A DNA stretch of 64,000 bases from NCBI GenBank assembly GCA_965242735.1, contig OZ251497.1, positions 2,418,001 through 2,482,000 of the forward strand, read 5' to 3'. Within the stretch, counting starts at the first letter, position 1. Each line of letters begins with the position of its first letter. Under the pieces are notes generated by a model, which ran no database searches, had not been told where the DNA came from, and worked only from the letters and a program-made list of their open reading frames with translations. Source of the DNA: G958295645 sp965242735. GTDB lineage: Bacteria > Gemmatimonadota > Gemmatimonadetes > Longimicrobiales > Gaopeijiaceae. The translations under genes and the position numbers were made by a program. Shown piece after piece: positions 54,761 to 63,840 of this stretch.

Positions 54761-56137
54761 GGCTCTTCGCCTGATGTGGTGGGGAGGCGTGGAATCGGAG
54801 CGGGCAGGGGGACGGACACGGGAGCTCAGAGCTGGGCGGGGCGCGGAGCGAGGTCGAGGCCGCCGAGGTGGAAGAGGATGGCGGCGGCGAAGCGGTCCTG
54901 GTTGCGGAAGCCGCGGCACCGGGCCTTGACGGCCTGGATGCGGCTGTTGACGCCCTCGGCCGGGCCGTTGGTCGCGTTGAGAACGACAGCGTTGACGATG
55001 CCCCACAGGTGCGTCCGGACCATCGCCGCCGCCTTCTTGACCGGGGCGAGCCCGGAGGCCGACGCCCATTGCAGCCAACGCAACCATGCCGACTCCGCCC
55101 AGCCGCGGCTGCGGTATCCCCACAGCTTCGCCGCCGCCTCCTTGAGCGCCCAGGCCTCCGACGTGCGCTCGACGCTCTTGCGCAGCTCGGCGAACGCCAG
55201 CTTCTCGGCGTGCGTCTTCTTGCGAGCGCCCCGGAGCCACTGCCAGCGCGTGCCCGCCAGCACGGCGTTGCCCGCGGCCTGCAGCTCCTTGTGCTCGGCG
55301 CGCCGCACCTTGTCCACCGCGTCGCCCAGATGCTTGGCCACGTGAAAGCGGTCGAACGCCGTCTTGCGCCGCGCGCCGGCCACCCACGCCTCCGTCGCCG
55401 CCACGTAGGGCCGCCACATGTCCATCGACACGCTCTCGACCGCCGCCAGCCGCCGCTTGCCCACCTTGCGGTAGAACGCCTCCAGCGCTTCGCGGCCGCG
55501 GCCCGGCGCCACGTGCAGCACGTCCTTCGTGTCCGAGTCCGACACCACCGTCACGTACTGGTGGCCCCGCTTGAACGACGTCTCGTCCACGCTCAGCCGC
55601 CGCGCCGCGCGCGTCTCGCGCCGCGCCAAGCCCCGCCGCACCGCGCGCTCCATGATCCCGTCGACCGCCGTCCAGCTCAAGCGCAGCCGCCGCGACACCG
55701 CCAGCACGCTCGCCTCGCGAAGCCAGCCGATCGCCAGCGACTCGAACGCCGCCGTGTACCTCGACCGCCCCTCCGCCCACGGCACCCGCGTCGTCATCAC
55801 CCCGTGCTCCGGACACTCGACCCGAGGCACGTCGTACACCACGAACGTCTTGTACCCCCACGCGTCCAGCCCCCGCCACTCCCGCCGCCGCGCGTCGTAG
55901 CCCGGACACGCCCGCCCGCACTCCGGACACCGCAACGCCGAACCCGCCTCGCGCGCCAGCACCACCCGCGCTTCCTGCCGCTCCGAGTCCTCGTCCACCC
56001 GCTCGATCCGCCACTCCGGCCCCAGACCCATCAGCCGCTCCACCCACGCCCGCAGTTCCATCCGCCTCTCCTCGCTCCCAGAGTCACGCCGTCGCTCTCC
56101 TCCATCCTACGACGCCCACCGAAACAAGGGAAGAGCC
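54761..56137 (-). mobile_element. Complete ISL3-family insertion sequence
   Basis: A 1377-bp element carrying one transposase gene. The left end reads GGCTCTTCGCCTGATGTGGT; the right end, on the opposite strand, reads GGCTCTTCCCTTGTTTCGGT. This gives imperfect inverted repeats with the ISL3 hallmark GGCTCTTC. It is bounded by the 8-bp duplication GAATAAAA, as expected for this family. Intact transposase, intact ends and perfect target duplication indicate a recent and probably still mobile insertion. Confidence 0.95.
54826..56061 (-). CDS. ISL3-family (IS204/IS1001/IS1096/IS1165) transposase
   Basis: A 411-residue DDE-type transposase. The N-terminal zinc-binding part has CPECGRAC and CPEHGV. 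A helix-turn-helix region follows (WLREASVLAVSRRLRLSWTAVDGIM). The catalytic acidic residues are in LSVDETSFKRGHQYV (first Asp), VESVSMDMWRPYV (second Asp) and GPAEGVNSRIQAVK (Glu). It is full length, with no frameshift. It occupies nearly the whole element, 65 bp from the left end and 76 bp from the right. Confidence 0.96.
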   Translation of the reverse strand: MELRAWVERLMGLGPEWRIERVDEDSERQEARVVLAREAGSALRCPECGRACPGYDARRREWRGLDAWGYKTFVVYDVPRVECPEHGVMTTRVPWAEGRSRYTAAFESLAIGWLREASVLAVSRRLRLSWTAVDGIMERAVRRGLARRETRAARRLSVDETSFKRGHQYVTVVSDSDTKDVLHVAPGRGREALEAFYRKVGKRRLAAVESVSMDMWRPYVAATEAWVAGARRKTAFDRFHVAKHLGDAVDKVRRAEHKELQAAGNAVLAGTRWQWLRGARKKTHAEKLAFAELRKSVERTSEAWALKEAAAKLWGYRSRGWAESAWLRWLQWASASGLAPVKKAAAMVRTHLWGIVNAVVLNATNGPAEGVNSRIQAVKARCRGFRNQDRFAAAILFHLGGLDLAPRPAQL

Positions 56138-56145
56138 GAATAAAA
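56138..56145. repeat. Target-site duplication, right copy
   Basis: GAATAAAA, identical to 54753-54760. On the helicase coding strand it reads TTTTATTC and belongs to the codons V-L-F. Confidence 0.93.
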
Positions 56146-57490
56146 CCTTGAATTCCAATCCCTTAGCTCGATGAAAGGTTCCTACCTTTACGGCATCTCT
56201 CCGTCTACCGACGTCCTGAAGGTTCTGACAAGGTACGTCCATATCTTCTTGCAAACTATGTATCGTGTGCTTCACGATCCGGTTAGTCGTTGCCAAAATG
56301 CCAATGTCTCCCCATCGCAGCTCGTCGAGTTTACATAGCTTTCGCACTTCTTCTGCTACGTATTCGACTTGCCGATCGATGTCGCCAGCTCCGACGAGCC
56401 TCGGCTTGCTACCCGTTCGCAATGTTGCCGCTTCCGCGTCGCCGCGCCGATATTCATCGCCAAGATCGTCGACCGTATCTGAACCAACGCAGGCCATCGC
56501 GGTCTCAATGATTTCATCCGTATTTCGATAATTTACTTTCAATACTGTGCTGTTTCCTCGAACGTCAAGTCCCGCCTGGCTCAACGTAAACCCGCCGGGA
56601 TATATCTTCTGTGCACCGTCGCCAACCATGAAGAGAACGTCGTCTCGGTTGTTGCTGTCTTCCATGCCTGACAAAGCGCAAATCAATTGCAACGCCACCA
56701 GAGACAAATCCTGGGATTCGTCAATGATCGCAGCTCGGTACTTGGGCTTCCGTTGTCGCGCCAAGTCTCGGGCTCGCCTCACCACATCGGGGTAGTCTTC
56801 AACGCCGCGTTCGCGAAGCAGTTCATCCCACTTCTCTCTCAACATCCACGCTTGCTCGCGCATCGGCATGGTAAACCGGGTCTTTCGGCCAGTCCGCTCG
56901 AGTGCCCTGTATTCGTCAAACGACTCTACGCCTCGACCCTTCAACACAGACCTCACCTCTTCCTCCAAGTAGCCTCTCGTGAATCCATGCAATGGTGTTC
57001 CCACATGAACAACGGCCCTGCACGCCTGATCGAATGCTCCACGGACAAAGCTCGGATCCAGTCGCGGTGGTTGGCCCAATCGGGTGCACAAGTCATGAGC
57101 AAGCTTATCTACATGTATGAAATCGATGCTCCTCGGAACACGATGCGGCAACTGATCATAAAGCTTGCTCAGCACTGATGGCAAAGTCTTAATGTATGTG
57201 GTAAAGAGTATTGGTGGTTGTCCCGTTGAAGGAGATACGCGATATCGATTCGCCAACGACGCGGCGCGATGTAATGCCACTACTGTCTTGCCTGTACCAG
57301 CTGAGCCTCGCACTCGTGCAGGCCCCTTAAACCGTCGCTTCACCATGGCACGCTGGTCGGGATGAAGAAAAATCATCCAATCTTCTATTCTTGCTCCCTT
57401 CAGGCGTTCAAACTCGGCAGACGTCAGCAAGGACGACAAACCTGCAACTGCGCCATGTTCGACGATTGCATCGCGGAACTTCTTGTTCGC

Positions 57491-57532
57491 CGCATCCTCG
57501 TCAGCGAAAGCCGCATCCTCGTCAGCGAAAAG
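57491..57532. repeat. 21-bp tandem duplication inside the helicase gene
   Basis: GCCGCATCCTCGTCAGCGAA plus A occurs twice in a row and gives FADEDAA twice in the protein. The duplication is exact, hence young. Confidence 0.93.
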
Positions 57533-58300
57533 GATTCGTTGAGCAATCTCCTCAGGTGTATGTTCTGTACAGTTTAGAACCAAATCAAGTGTCTCGTCGG
57601 TGATGTCGGGCCACACGTCCAACAAATCATCCAACGGGGCACGGCGCAACTTGACGATCGCGTCGCGCCCAAACCCGACGTCCTTCAGTTCTGCGTCTGT
57701 GTAGTGTGCAAGAACAGATCGAGATTCAGGTTCGAGTTCACGTCTACGGCCCACTTCCTCCGAAAGCGAGGCAATATTGGCGGCATCCGGCGTGATAGGA
57801 ATCAAGCGTGGCGCTTCCCCCAACGGAACGACAGCGGTCATCCGATTGGCCAGGCGCAAGATGTCGTCGTGGTGGCCAGCTCTCCAGAATACTGTCGCAT
57901 GACCCTGGCGCGTAAGCAATATCCGCAGTTCGTCGGAGGCTCTAATGGTACTCAGGCGGCGCTTGCCCGCTTTCCCCTGGAGAAGTTTGCATTGCAGTGA
58001 CGGATGTTCTGGAGATTTTTGATACTTCAAGTGCGCTCTATTGACACGGCGCATATCCGATGGAGAGAGGGCGTCCACGGACGGCCAGAAGTCGCTGTGG
58101 TAGGAGACTTCCATCAGGCGCACGTTCCAAATGAATGTAGAGCGGCAGCCGGCAGGAGACGTGCAACATCGCACCGAATGATGGAACCGAAGAGCGATTG
58201 GCGTAAGCGGGACGGGTGATCGATGGAATGGCAACTCAACGTTGCCAGCGGATGCGACTCGGTCACAACAAACCGGATCTCAAGCGCGTTCATCGGCCGT

Positions 58301-59797
58301 TCAACCGCCCGCCGCCCCCGCGACCAAGTCCCGCAGCCCCTCCACCGAGGCCTGCGCGAAGTCGATGGCCGCGCCCGGGAACAATCCCGTGACCATGACG
58401 AGGCCCGCGCACAGAAGCAACACGACGTAGACCGCGAAGGGCGCGGCGCCGCCGGCGCGGCCGACGTTCGGGGGAGGCTCCTTCATCCACATGAACCAAG
58501 CCACGCGCAGGTAGTACCAGTACGAGACCACGGTGGTGAGCACCAGGACGACGAGCAGCCACCACAGGCGCGCTTCGGCGGCCCCCTGCAGCAGGTAGAA
58601 CTTGGCCATGAAGCCGCCGGTGCCGGGGAAGCCCGCCAGCGAGAGCAGGAAGAGGGTCATCAGGACGCCCAAGACCGGCCTGCGCCAGCCGTAGCCGCCG
58701 TAGCTCTCGATGGCGGCGTTGCGCTCGGACTGGCGCCCGACCGTGATCACCACGGCGAAGGCGCCGATGTTCGTCACGGTGTACACGAGCAGGTAGAACA
58801 GGAGGCCGGCGGCGGCCAAGTCGTTGGCGGCCACCAGGGCCACGAGGAGGTAGCCGCCGTGCGCGATCGAGGAGTACGCCAGCATGCGCTTGACGCTCGA
58901 CTGGACGACGGCCACCAAGTTGCCCACGACCATGGTGACGGCCGCCAGCCACCAGAGGATGGGCATCCACTGGTCGTAGACGCCGTCCAGGCCCACCAGC
59001 AGGATTCGCGCCAACGCGACGAACGCGGCGGCCTTCACGACCGACGCCATGAACGCGGTCACCGGCAAGGGAGCGCCCTCGTAGGCGTCCGGCGTCCACA
59101 TGTGGAACGGCACGGCCGAGACCTTGAAGGCGAAGCCGGCGATCAGCAGGGCCGCGCCGGGAATCATCAGGAGGTTGGAAGCGGCGCCGTCCTGGACGGC
59201 CACGGCAATGTCGTGGAGGTTCGTGCTGCCCGTCGCTCCGTAGATCAGCGCGATGCCGAACAGCAGGAAGCCGCTCGCGAACGCGCCCAGGAGGAAGTAC
59301 TTGAGCCCGGCCTCGGCCGAACGGGCGTCCCGGCGGTTGAACGCCACCAGCGCGTACACGGCGATGGACATCGTCTCCATGCCCAGGAACACGATCATCA
59401 GGTCGCGGGCCGCGGCGATCACCATCATGCCGACCGTCGCGAACGCGATCAGCGCGTAGTACTCGGCCGCCTGGAGCCGCTGGCGCGACACGTAGGCGAG
59501 CGAGACGGCAATGGAGAGCGCCGCGCCCACGAGAAAGATCCAGTTGGCGAAGAGGCGGAACTTGTCCACGGCGATCATGGCCGTGGCCCCCTCCTCGCTC
59601 ACGCCGGAGTACAGCCACCCGTTCGCCACGGCCGCCGCGGCCAACACGCCCAGCGTCGCCCAGCCCAGCTCGGGCCGCCGGTCGCCTTCCCGCTTGAGAA
59701 CGCCCGCAAGCAGCACGCCCATCCCGCCCACGAAGACCACGACCTCCGGCAGCATCGCCACCAGATAGTGAAAGCTGGAAGAGTAGTCGAGCGTCAC
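58301..59797 (-). CDS. nuoN: NADH-quinone oxidoreductase subunit N
   Basis: A 498-residue antiporter-like membrane subunit of complex I with about 14 helices. Motifs are DLMIVFLGMETMSIAVYALVAF (helix with conserved Glu), EAGLKYFLLGAFASGFLLFG (conserved Lys), KVSAVPFHMWTPDAYEGAP and KRMLAYSSIAHGGYLLV. The GTG start overlaps the NuoM stop (GTGA). It ends the nuo run on this strand. The island begins within 10-60 bp after its stop. Confidence 0.95.
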   Translation of the reverse strand: MTLDYSSSFHYLVAMLPEVVVFVGGMGVLLAGVLKREGDRRPELGWATLGVLAAAAVANGWLYSGVSEEGATAMIAVDKFRLFANWIFLVGAALSIAVSLAYVSRQRLQAAEYYALIAFATVGMMVIAAARDLMIVFLGMETMSIAVYALVAFNRRDARSAEAGLKYFLLGAFASGFLLFGIALIYGATGSTNLHDIAVAVQDGAASNLLMIPGAALLIAGFAFKVSAVPFHMWTPDAYEGAPLPVTAFMASVVKAAAFVALARILLVGLDGVYDQWMPILWWLAAVTMVVGNLVAVVQSSVKRMLAYSSIAHGGYLLVALVAANDLAAAGLLFYLLVYTVTNIGAFAVVITVGRQSERNAAIESYGGYGWRRPVLGVLMTLFLLSLAGFPGTGGFMAKFYLLQGAAEARLWWLLVVLVLTTVVSYWYYLRVAWFMWMKEPPPNVGRAGGAAPFAVYVVLLLCAGLVMVTGLFPGAAIDFAQASVEGLRDLVAGAAGG

Positions 59798-61383
59798 GGG
59801 CCGCCGTCTCCCGAGTCGAGGTCCATGCCAGTCTCGTCTTGGGCCGGGCCGACGCGGCCTTCCAGCAGCCCGTCACCGGCCGATTCCGCGCCGCCGACTC
59901 CCACTCGCTCCAGCACCACGTCCACGCTGGGCCCCATGCGCTCCAGGAACGGCGCCGGGTGCACGCCGATCCAGATCATCAAGGCCACAAGCGGCGCCAG
60001 CACGACGGACTCGCGCCGCGTAAGGTCGGGGAACGACCGGTTCTCCGGCTTGTCGAGCTTGTTGAAGAGGATCTTCTGGACCATCGGCAGCATGTAGTAG
60101 GCGGCGAAGACGACGCCCGTGGCCGCGACGGCCGCCGCCGCCGGATGCCGTTCGAAGAGTCCCAGGAGCGCCAGGAACTCGCCGACGAATCCGCTCGTGC
60201 CCGGCAACCCGATCGACGCCAGCGCCGTGATCACGAACGCCGTGGAAAACAGGGGCGCCACCCTCGCCAGGCCGCCGAAGTCCGCGATCTGCCGCGTGCG
60301 GCGGCGCTCGTACATCATCCCGAGGAGGAGGAAGAGCGCGCCCGTGGACACGCCATGGCTGATCATGACCATCAGGCCACCCTGCAATCCGTTGACCGTC
60401 AGCGCGAACACGCCCACGACCACGAAGCCCATGTGCGCGACGGACGTGTAGGCCACCAGCTTCTTGGCGTCCGGCTGCACCGCGGCCACCCAGGCCGCAT
60501 AGACGATGCCGACCACGCCTAGGACCAGCATCGTCGTCACGACGGCGGGGTGTTGCGCCGCGTCCGGGAACAGCGGAAGCAGGAAGCGAAGGAAGCCGTA
60601 GGCGCCGACCTTGAGCAGCACCGCGGCCAGGACCACGGACCCCGGCGTCGGCGCCTCCACGTGCGCGTCGGGCAGCCACGTGTGGAACGGGAAGACGGGC
60701 ACCTTGATCGCGAACGCGGCCGCGAACGCCGAGAAGAGCCAGAGCTGCTCGGCCAGCGTCAGGTCGGCCGCCAGGAAGGCGTCGTAGCTGAACGATCCCG
60801 TGCCCGTCTTGAAGTAGACGTACAGGATCGCCACCAGCATGAGAAGCGAGCCGAGCGCCGTGTAGAGGAAGAACTTGACGGCCGCGTAGATGCGCCGTTC
60901 GCCGCCCCAGATGCCGACGATGAAGTACATCGGCACCAGCGTCAGCTCGAAGAAGACGTAGAAGAGGAAGACGTCGGTCGCCAGGAAGACGCCGGCCACG
61001 CCCGTCGAGAGCAGCATCATCAGCGCGTAGAACGCCTTCTGCCGCGTCGCGACGTACTTGAAGGACGCCAGGACGGCCACCGGCATGGTCAGCGCCGACA
61101 ACATGACCATGAACAGCGAGATGCCGTCCACGCCCAAGGCGAATTCCACGCCCCAGCCCGGGATCCACGGCGTCGACGACTCAAGCGCGAAGCCGGCGCC
61201 GGGCTCGTACGCCCACCAGAGCCCCAGGCTCGCCAGGAACACGATCGCGGACCAGCCCAGGGCGACGGCCTTGGCTCGCTCGGCCGGCGCGGCCAGCACA
61301 TGGAGCATCCCCGCCAAGGGCCCCAGAACCAGGAAGTGCAGCGCCCAGGCGTCGTACGCCACCGAAGAGAGCAGCGAACTCAC
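59794..61383 (-). CDS. nuoM: NADH-quinone oxidoreductase subunit M
   Basis: A 529-residue subunit of the complex I proton-pumping arm. Blocks seen are FLFYVFFELTLVPMYFIVGIWGG (with conserved Glu), KVPVFPFHTWLPDAHVEAPTPGSVVLA (conserved Lys and HTWLPDAH) and KKLVAYTSVAHMGFV. The GTG start at 61383 overlaps the NuoL stop (GTGA). The frame is open far upstream, but without homology. The last 40 residues form an acidic extension (GGAESAGDGLLEG and onward). Confidence 0.95.
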   Translation of the reverse strand: MSSLLSSVAYDAWALHFLVLGPLAGMLHVLAAPAERAKAVALGWSAIVFLASLGLWWAYEPGAGFALESSTPWIPGWGVEFALGVDGISLFMVMLSALTMPVAVLASFKYVATRQKAFYALMMLLSTGVAGVFLATDVFLFYVFFELTLVPMYFIVGIWGGERRIYAAVKFFLYTALGSLLMLVAILYVYFKTGTGSFSYDAFLAADLTLAEQLWLFSAFAAAFAIKVPVFPFHTWLPDAHVEAPTPGSVVLAAVLLKVGAYGFLRFLLPLFPDAAQHPAVVTTMLVLGVVGIVYAAWVAAVQPDAKKLVAYTSVAHMGFVVVGVFALTVNGLQGGLMVMISHGVSTGALFLLLGMMYERRRTRQIADFGGLARVAPLFSTAFVITALASIGLPGTSGFVGEFLALLGLFERHPAAAAVAATGVVFAAYYMLPMVQKILFNKLDKPENRSFPDLTRRESVVLAPLVALMIWIGVHPAPFLERMGPSVDVVLERVGVGGAESAGDGLLEGRVGPAQDETGMDLDSGDGGP

Positions 61384-63542
61384 GGCCAGTACACCGCGCC
61401 CAGAAGAGCGAGCACGCCCAACGCCAGCATGAAGGCGTAGGTGTTCACTTGCCCGCTGTGGAACAAGCTGGCGATCCAGCCCACGACGCGCGTGGAGGCG
61501 GCCACCAAGTTGACGAACCCGTCGACGACCGTCGCGTCGATGACCCTCCAGCACCACCGAGAGGCGGCGATCACCGGCTTGACGACGGCGCGGTCGTAGG
61601 CTTCGTCGAAGTACCACTTGCGGTAGACGGCCAGGCGAAGGCCGCCGCGGGGGCCCGCGTCTTCGGCGGCAGGCCGGTAGGCGCGCTTGGACAGCCCGAC
61701 GGCCGTGGCCGACACGACGGCGGCAGCCAGCAGGCACGAAGCGACGGCCCAGGCCAGTTCGCCGCCGCCGACGGGCGCCTCGTAGGAGACGGCGCCGAGC
61801 GCGGCCGTCTGCACGGCCTCGGCGGCTTGCGTGACCGGATGGAGCCAGTGGTGCAGCCAGGCGTCCGGCGCCAGTCCGGCGACGAGCACGCGCAGGCCCT
61901 CCGGCACGTTGAGCAGCCCTCCGGCGACGGTGAGGGCGGCCAGGACCAGGAGGGGCGCGCGCATGACCCAAGGCGCGTCGTGGACGTGCCCCGCCTCGGC
62001 GTCGCCCAGGCGCCCGCGCCCGTGAAAGGTCATGATCATCAGGCGCGTCATGTAGAAGGCCGTGAGCAGGGCCGTCGCCAGCAACACCGCCCAGAAGACG
62101 GCGTACCAGGCGCCGTAGGCGTTGTTGGGCGCGCCTGCCCAGGCGCCCGCGTACCAGATGATCTCGTCCTTCGAGAAGAAGCCGGCCAAGGGCCATATGC
62201 CGGCGATGGCCAGCGTGGCGATCCACATCACGGCGCACGTGGCGGGCATGCGCTTGGAGAGGCCGCCCATGTTGCGCATGTCCTGCGCGTCGGCCTTGGC
62301 GCCGGTCTCGTGGAACGCATGGTGAAGCGAATGGATCACGGCCCCCGCGCCCAGGAAGAGCAGCGCCTTGAAGAAGGCGTGCGTGACCAAGTGGAAGACC
62401 GACGCCGTGAAGGCGCCCACGCCCGCGGCCACGATCATGAAGCCCAGCTGCGACACGGTGGAATAGGCCAAGACCTTCTTGATGTCGTATTGCTGCAGCG
62501 CGATGGTGGCGGCGAGCAGCGCCGTCAGCGCGCCGACCCCGGCCACCACGACTTGGCTGGTGGGCGCCAGCGCGAACAGCACCGACGAGCGCGCGATCAT
62601 GTAGACGCCCGCGGTGACCATGGTCGCGGCGTGGATCAGCGCGGACACGGGCGTCGGCCCCGCCATGGCGTCGGGCAGCCAGACGTGCAGCGGCACTTGG
62701 GCGCTCTTGCCCGCGGCGCCCAGCATGAACAGCAGCGTGATCGCCGTCACGACTGCGCGGTCGTCGGCGAAGGCGGCCGGCGCGCCCGCCATGATCGGCC
62801 CGAAGTCCAGCGTGCCGAACGTGTTGAAGAGCAGGAACATCGCGAGGAGAAAGCCCAAGTCGCCGATGCGGTTGACGACGAACGCCTTCTTGCCGGCGTC
62901 GGACTTCTCGCGGTCGGCGAACCAGTAGCCGATCAGCAGGTAGCTGCAGAGCCCCACGCCCTCCCATCCCACGAACATCAGCGCGTACCCGGCGCCCAGC
63001 ACCAGGACGAGCATGAAGAACACGAACAGGTTGAGATAGGCGAAGTAGCGCGGATACCCGGGATCGTCGCGCATGTATCCGACGCTGAACACGTGGATGA
63101 GCGCGCCCACGCCGGTGACGACGAGCAGCATCACCATCGACAGAGGGTCGAGCTGCAACGCGACGTCGATCTGAAGCGAGCCCGTGACCAGCCACGTCCA
63201 GTAGCTCCGCACCACCGGCTCGTGCAGGTCCGCGCCCATCATCCCGACGAAGTTGACGACGGCCAACAAGAACGCGGCGACCATGACGCCCGGCCCGACA
63301 TAGGTGGGCCAGCGGTGCGTGCGCGGGCGCGGCCCGGAAGACCCTGCGGCCGCCGCCGCCGAGGCTTCGCCCCCTGCCCGCAACGCCGCGGCCGACCGCG
63401 CCGAGGCGACCAGCGCCAGCGTCCCGTTGACGGCGAAGCCCAGCAACGGCAGCAGCACGATCAAACCCGGCAGGAACGGCTCCCAGTTCGCCGCGTTCGC
63501 CAAGGGCGCGTCCGCCCCGGAAGGCATCGGGCCGAGCGTCAT
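61380..63542 (-). CDS. nuoL: NADH-quinone oxidoreductase subunit L
   Basis: A 720-residue subunit with about 16 helices. Blocks seen are VGWEGVGLCSYLLIGYWF, GKSAQVPLHVWLPDAMAGPTPVSALIHAATMVTAGVY and KKVLAYSTVSQLGFM. The long lateral helix and last membrane helix lie near the C-terminus after AVYRKWYFDEAYDRAVVKP. An Ala-rich insert (about 50-75) lies between the first two helices. It starts 4 bp after the NuoK stop. Confidence 0.96.
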   Translation of the reverse strand: MTLGPMPSGADAPLANAANWEPFLPGLIVLLPLLGFAVNGTLALVASARSAAALRAGGEASAAAAAGSSGPRPRTHRWPTYVGPGVMVAAFLLAVVNFVGMMGADLHEPVVRSYWTWLVTGSLQIDVALQLDPLSMVMLLVVTGVGALIHVFSVGYMRDDPGYPRYFAYLNLFVFFMLVLVLGAGYALMFVGWEGVGLCSYLLIGYWFADREKSDAGKKAFVVNRIGDLGFLLAMFLLFNTFGTLDFGPIMAGAPAAFADDRAVVTAITLLFMLGAAGKSAQVPLHVWLPDAMAGPTPVSALIHAATMVTAGVYMIARSSVLFALAPTSQVVVAGVGALTALLAATIALQQYDIKKVLAYSTVSQLGFMIVAAGVGAFTASVFHLVTHAFFKALLFLGAGAVIHSLHHAFHETGAKADAQDMRNMGGLSKRMPATCAVMWIATLAIAGIWPLAGFFSKDEIIWYAGAWAGAPNNAYGAWYAVFWAVLLATALLTAFYMTRLMIMTFHGRGRLGDAEAGHVHDAPWVMRAPLLVLAALTVAGGLLNVPEGLRVLVAGLAPDAWLHHWLHPVTQAAEAVQTAALGAVSYEAPVGGGELAWAVASCLLAAAVVSATAVGLSKRAYRPAAEDAGPRGGLRLAVYRKWYFDEAYDRAVVKPVIAASRWCWRVIDATVVDGFVNLVAASTRVVGWIASLFHSGQVNTYAFMLALGVLALLGAVYWP

Positions 63543-63546
63543 CGCG

Positions 63547-63840
63547 TCACCAGCGCAACAGGTTGAACCGGTCCACTTGCACGGTCTTGCAGTGGCGGAA
63601 CACGGCGATGATGATGGCCAGGCCCACGGCCGCTTCCGCCGCCGCGACCGTCATGACGAAGAAGACGAAGAGCTGGCCTTCGATGCCCACCTGCCGCGAC
63701 AGGGTCACGAACGCCAAGTTGACCGCGTTGAGCTGCAGTTCGATGCACAGAAACATCACGATGGCGTTGCGCCGGACGATCACCCCCAGCGTGCCGATCA
63801 CGAAGAGCAGCGCACTGAGCAACAGGGCATGCGTCAGCAT
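63547..63840 (-). CDS. nuoK: NADH-quinone oxidoreductase subunit K
   Basis: A 97-residue three-helix subunit of complex I. The conserved Glu residues are in LCIELQLNAVNLAF and AAAEAAVGLAIIIA. The ATG overlaps the NuoJ stop by one base (TGATG). Order J-K-L-M-N matches the standard operon. Confidence 0.96.
   Translation of the reverse strand: MLTHALLLSALLFVIGTLGVIVRRNAIVMFLCIELQLNAVNLAFVTLSRQVGIEGQLFVFFVMTVAAAEAAVGLAIIIAVFRHCKTVQVDRFNLLRW

Larger units (their letters stand above)
56138..58114 (-). pseudogene. UvrD-like helicase with RelE-like N-terminus, split by the IS (N-terminal part)
   Basis: 659 residues precede the insertion. Residues about 1-90 resemble a RelE/ParE-like domain (LRILLTRQGHATVFWRAGHHDDILRLANRM), found at the front of a group of SF1 helicases. 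Then come motif I (VRGSAGTGKTVVALHRAA), motif II (AAIIDESQDLSLVALQL), motif III (DVLFMVGDGAQKIYPGGF), motif IV (LKVNYRNTDEII) and motif V (KVGTFHRAKGLEFKVLF), cut directly after. Motif VI lies beyond the IS at 54537-54752, so an intact gene would be about 730 residues. Base composition is clearly less GC-rich than the flanks. In related systems such helicases may act in defence or repair, but here the gene is broken; translated as is, it would end in 18 residues from the IS. Confidence 0.9.

Noticed and set aside
54826..56151. Plus-strand open frame across the IS
   Set aside because: It is antisense to an intact ISL3 transposase and has no family features.
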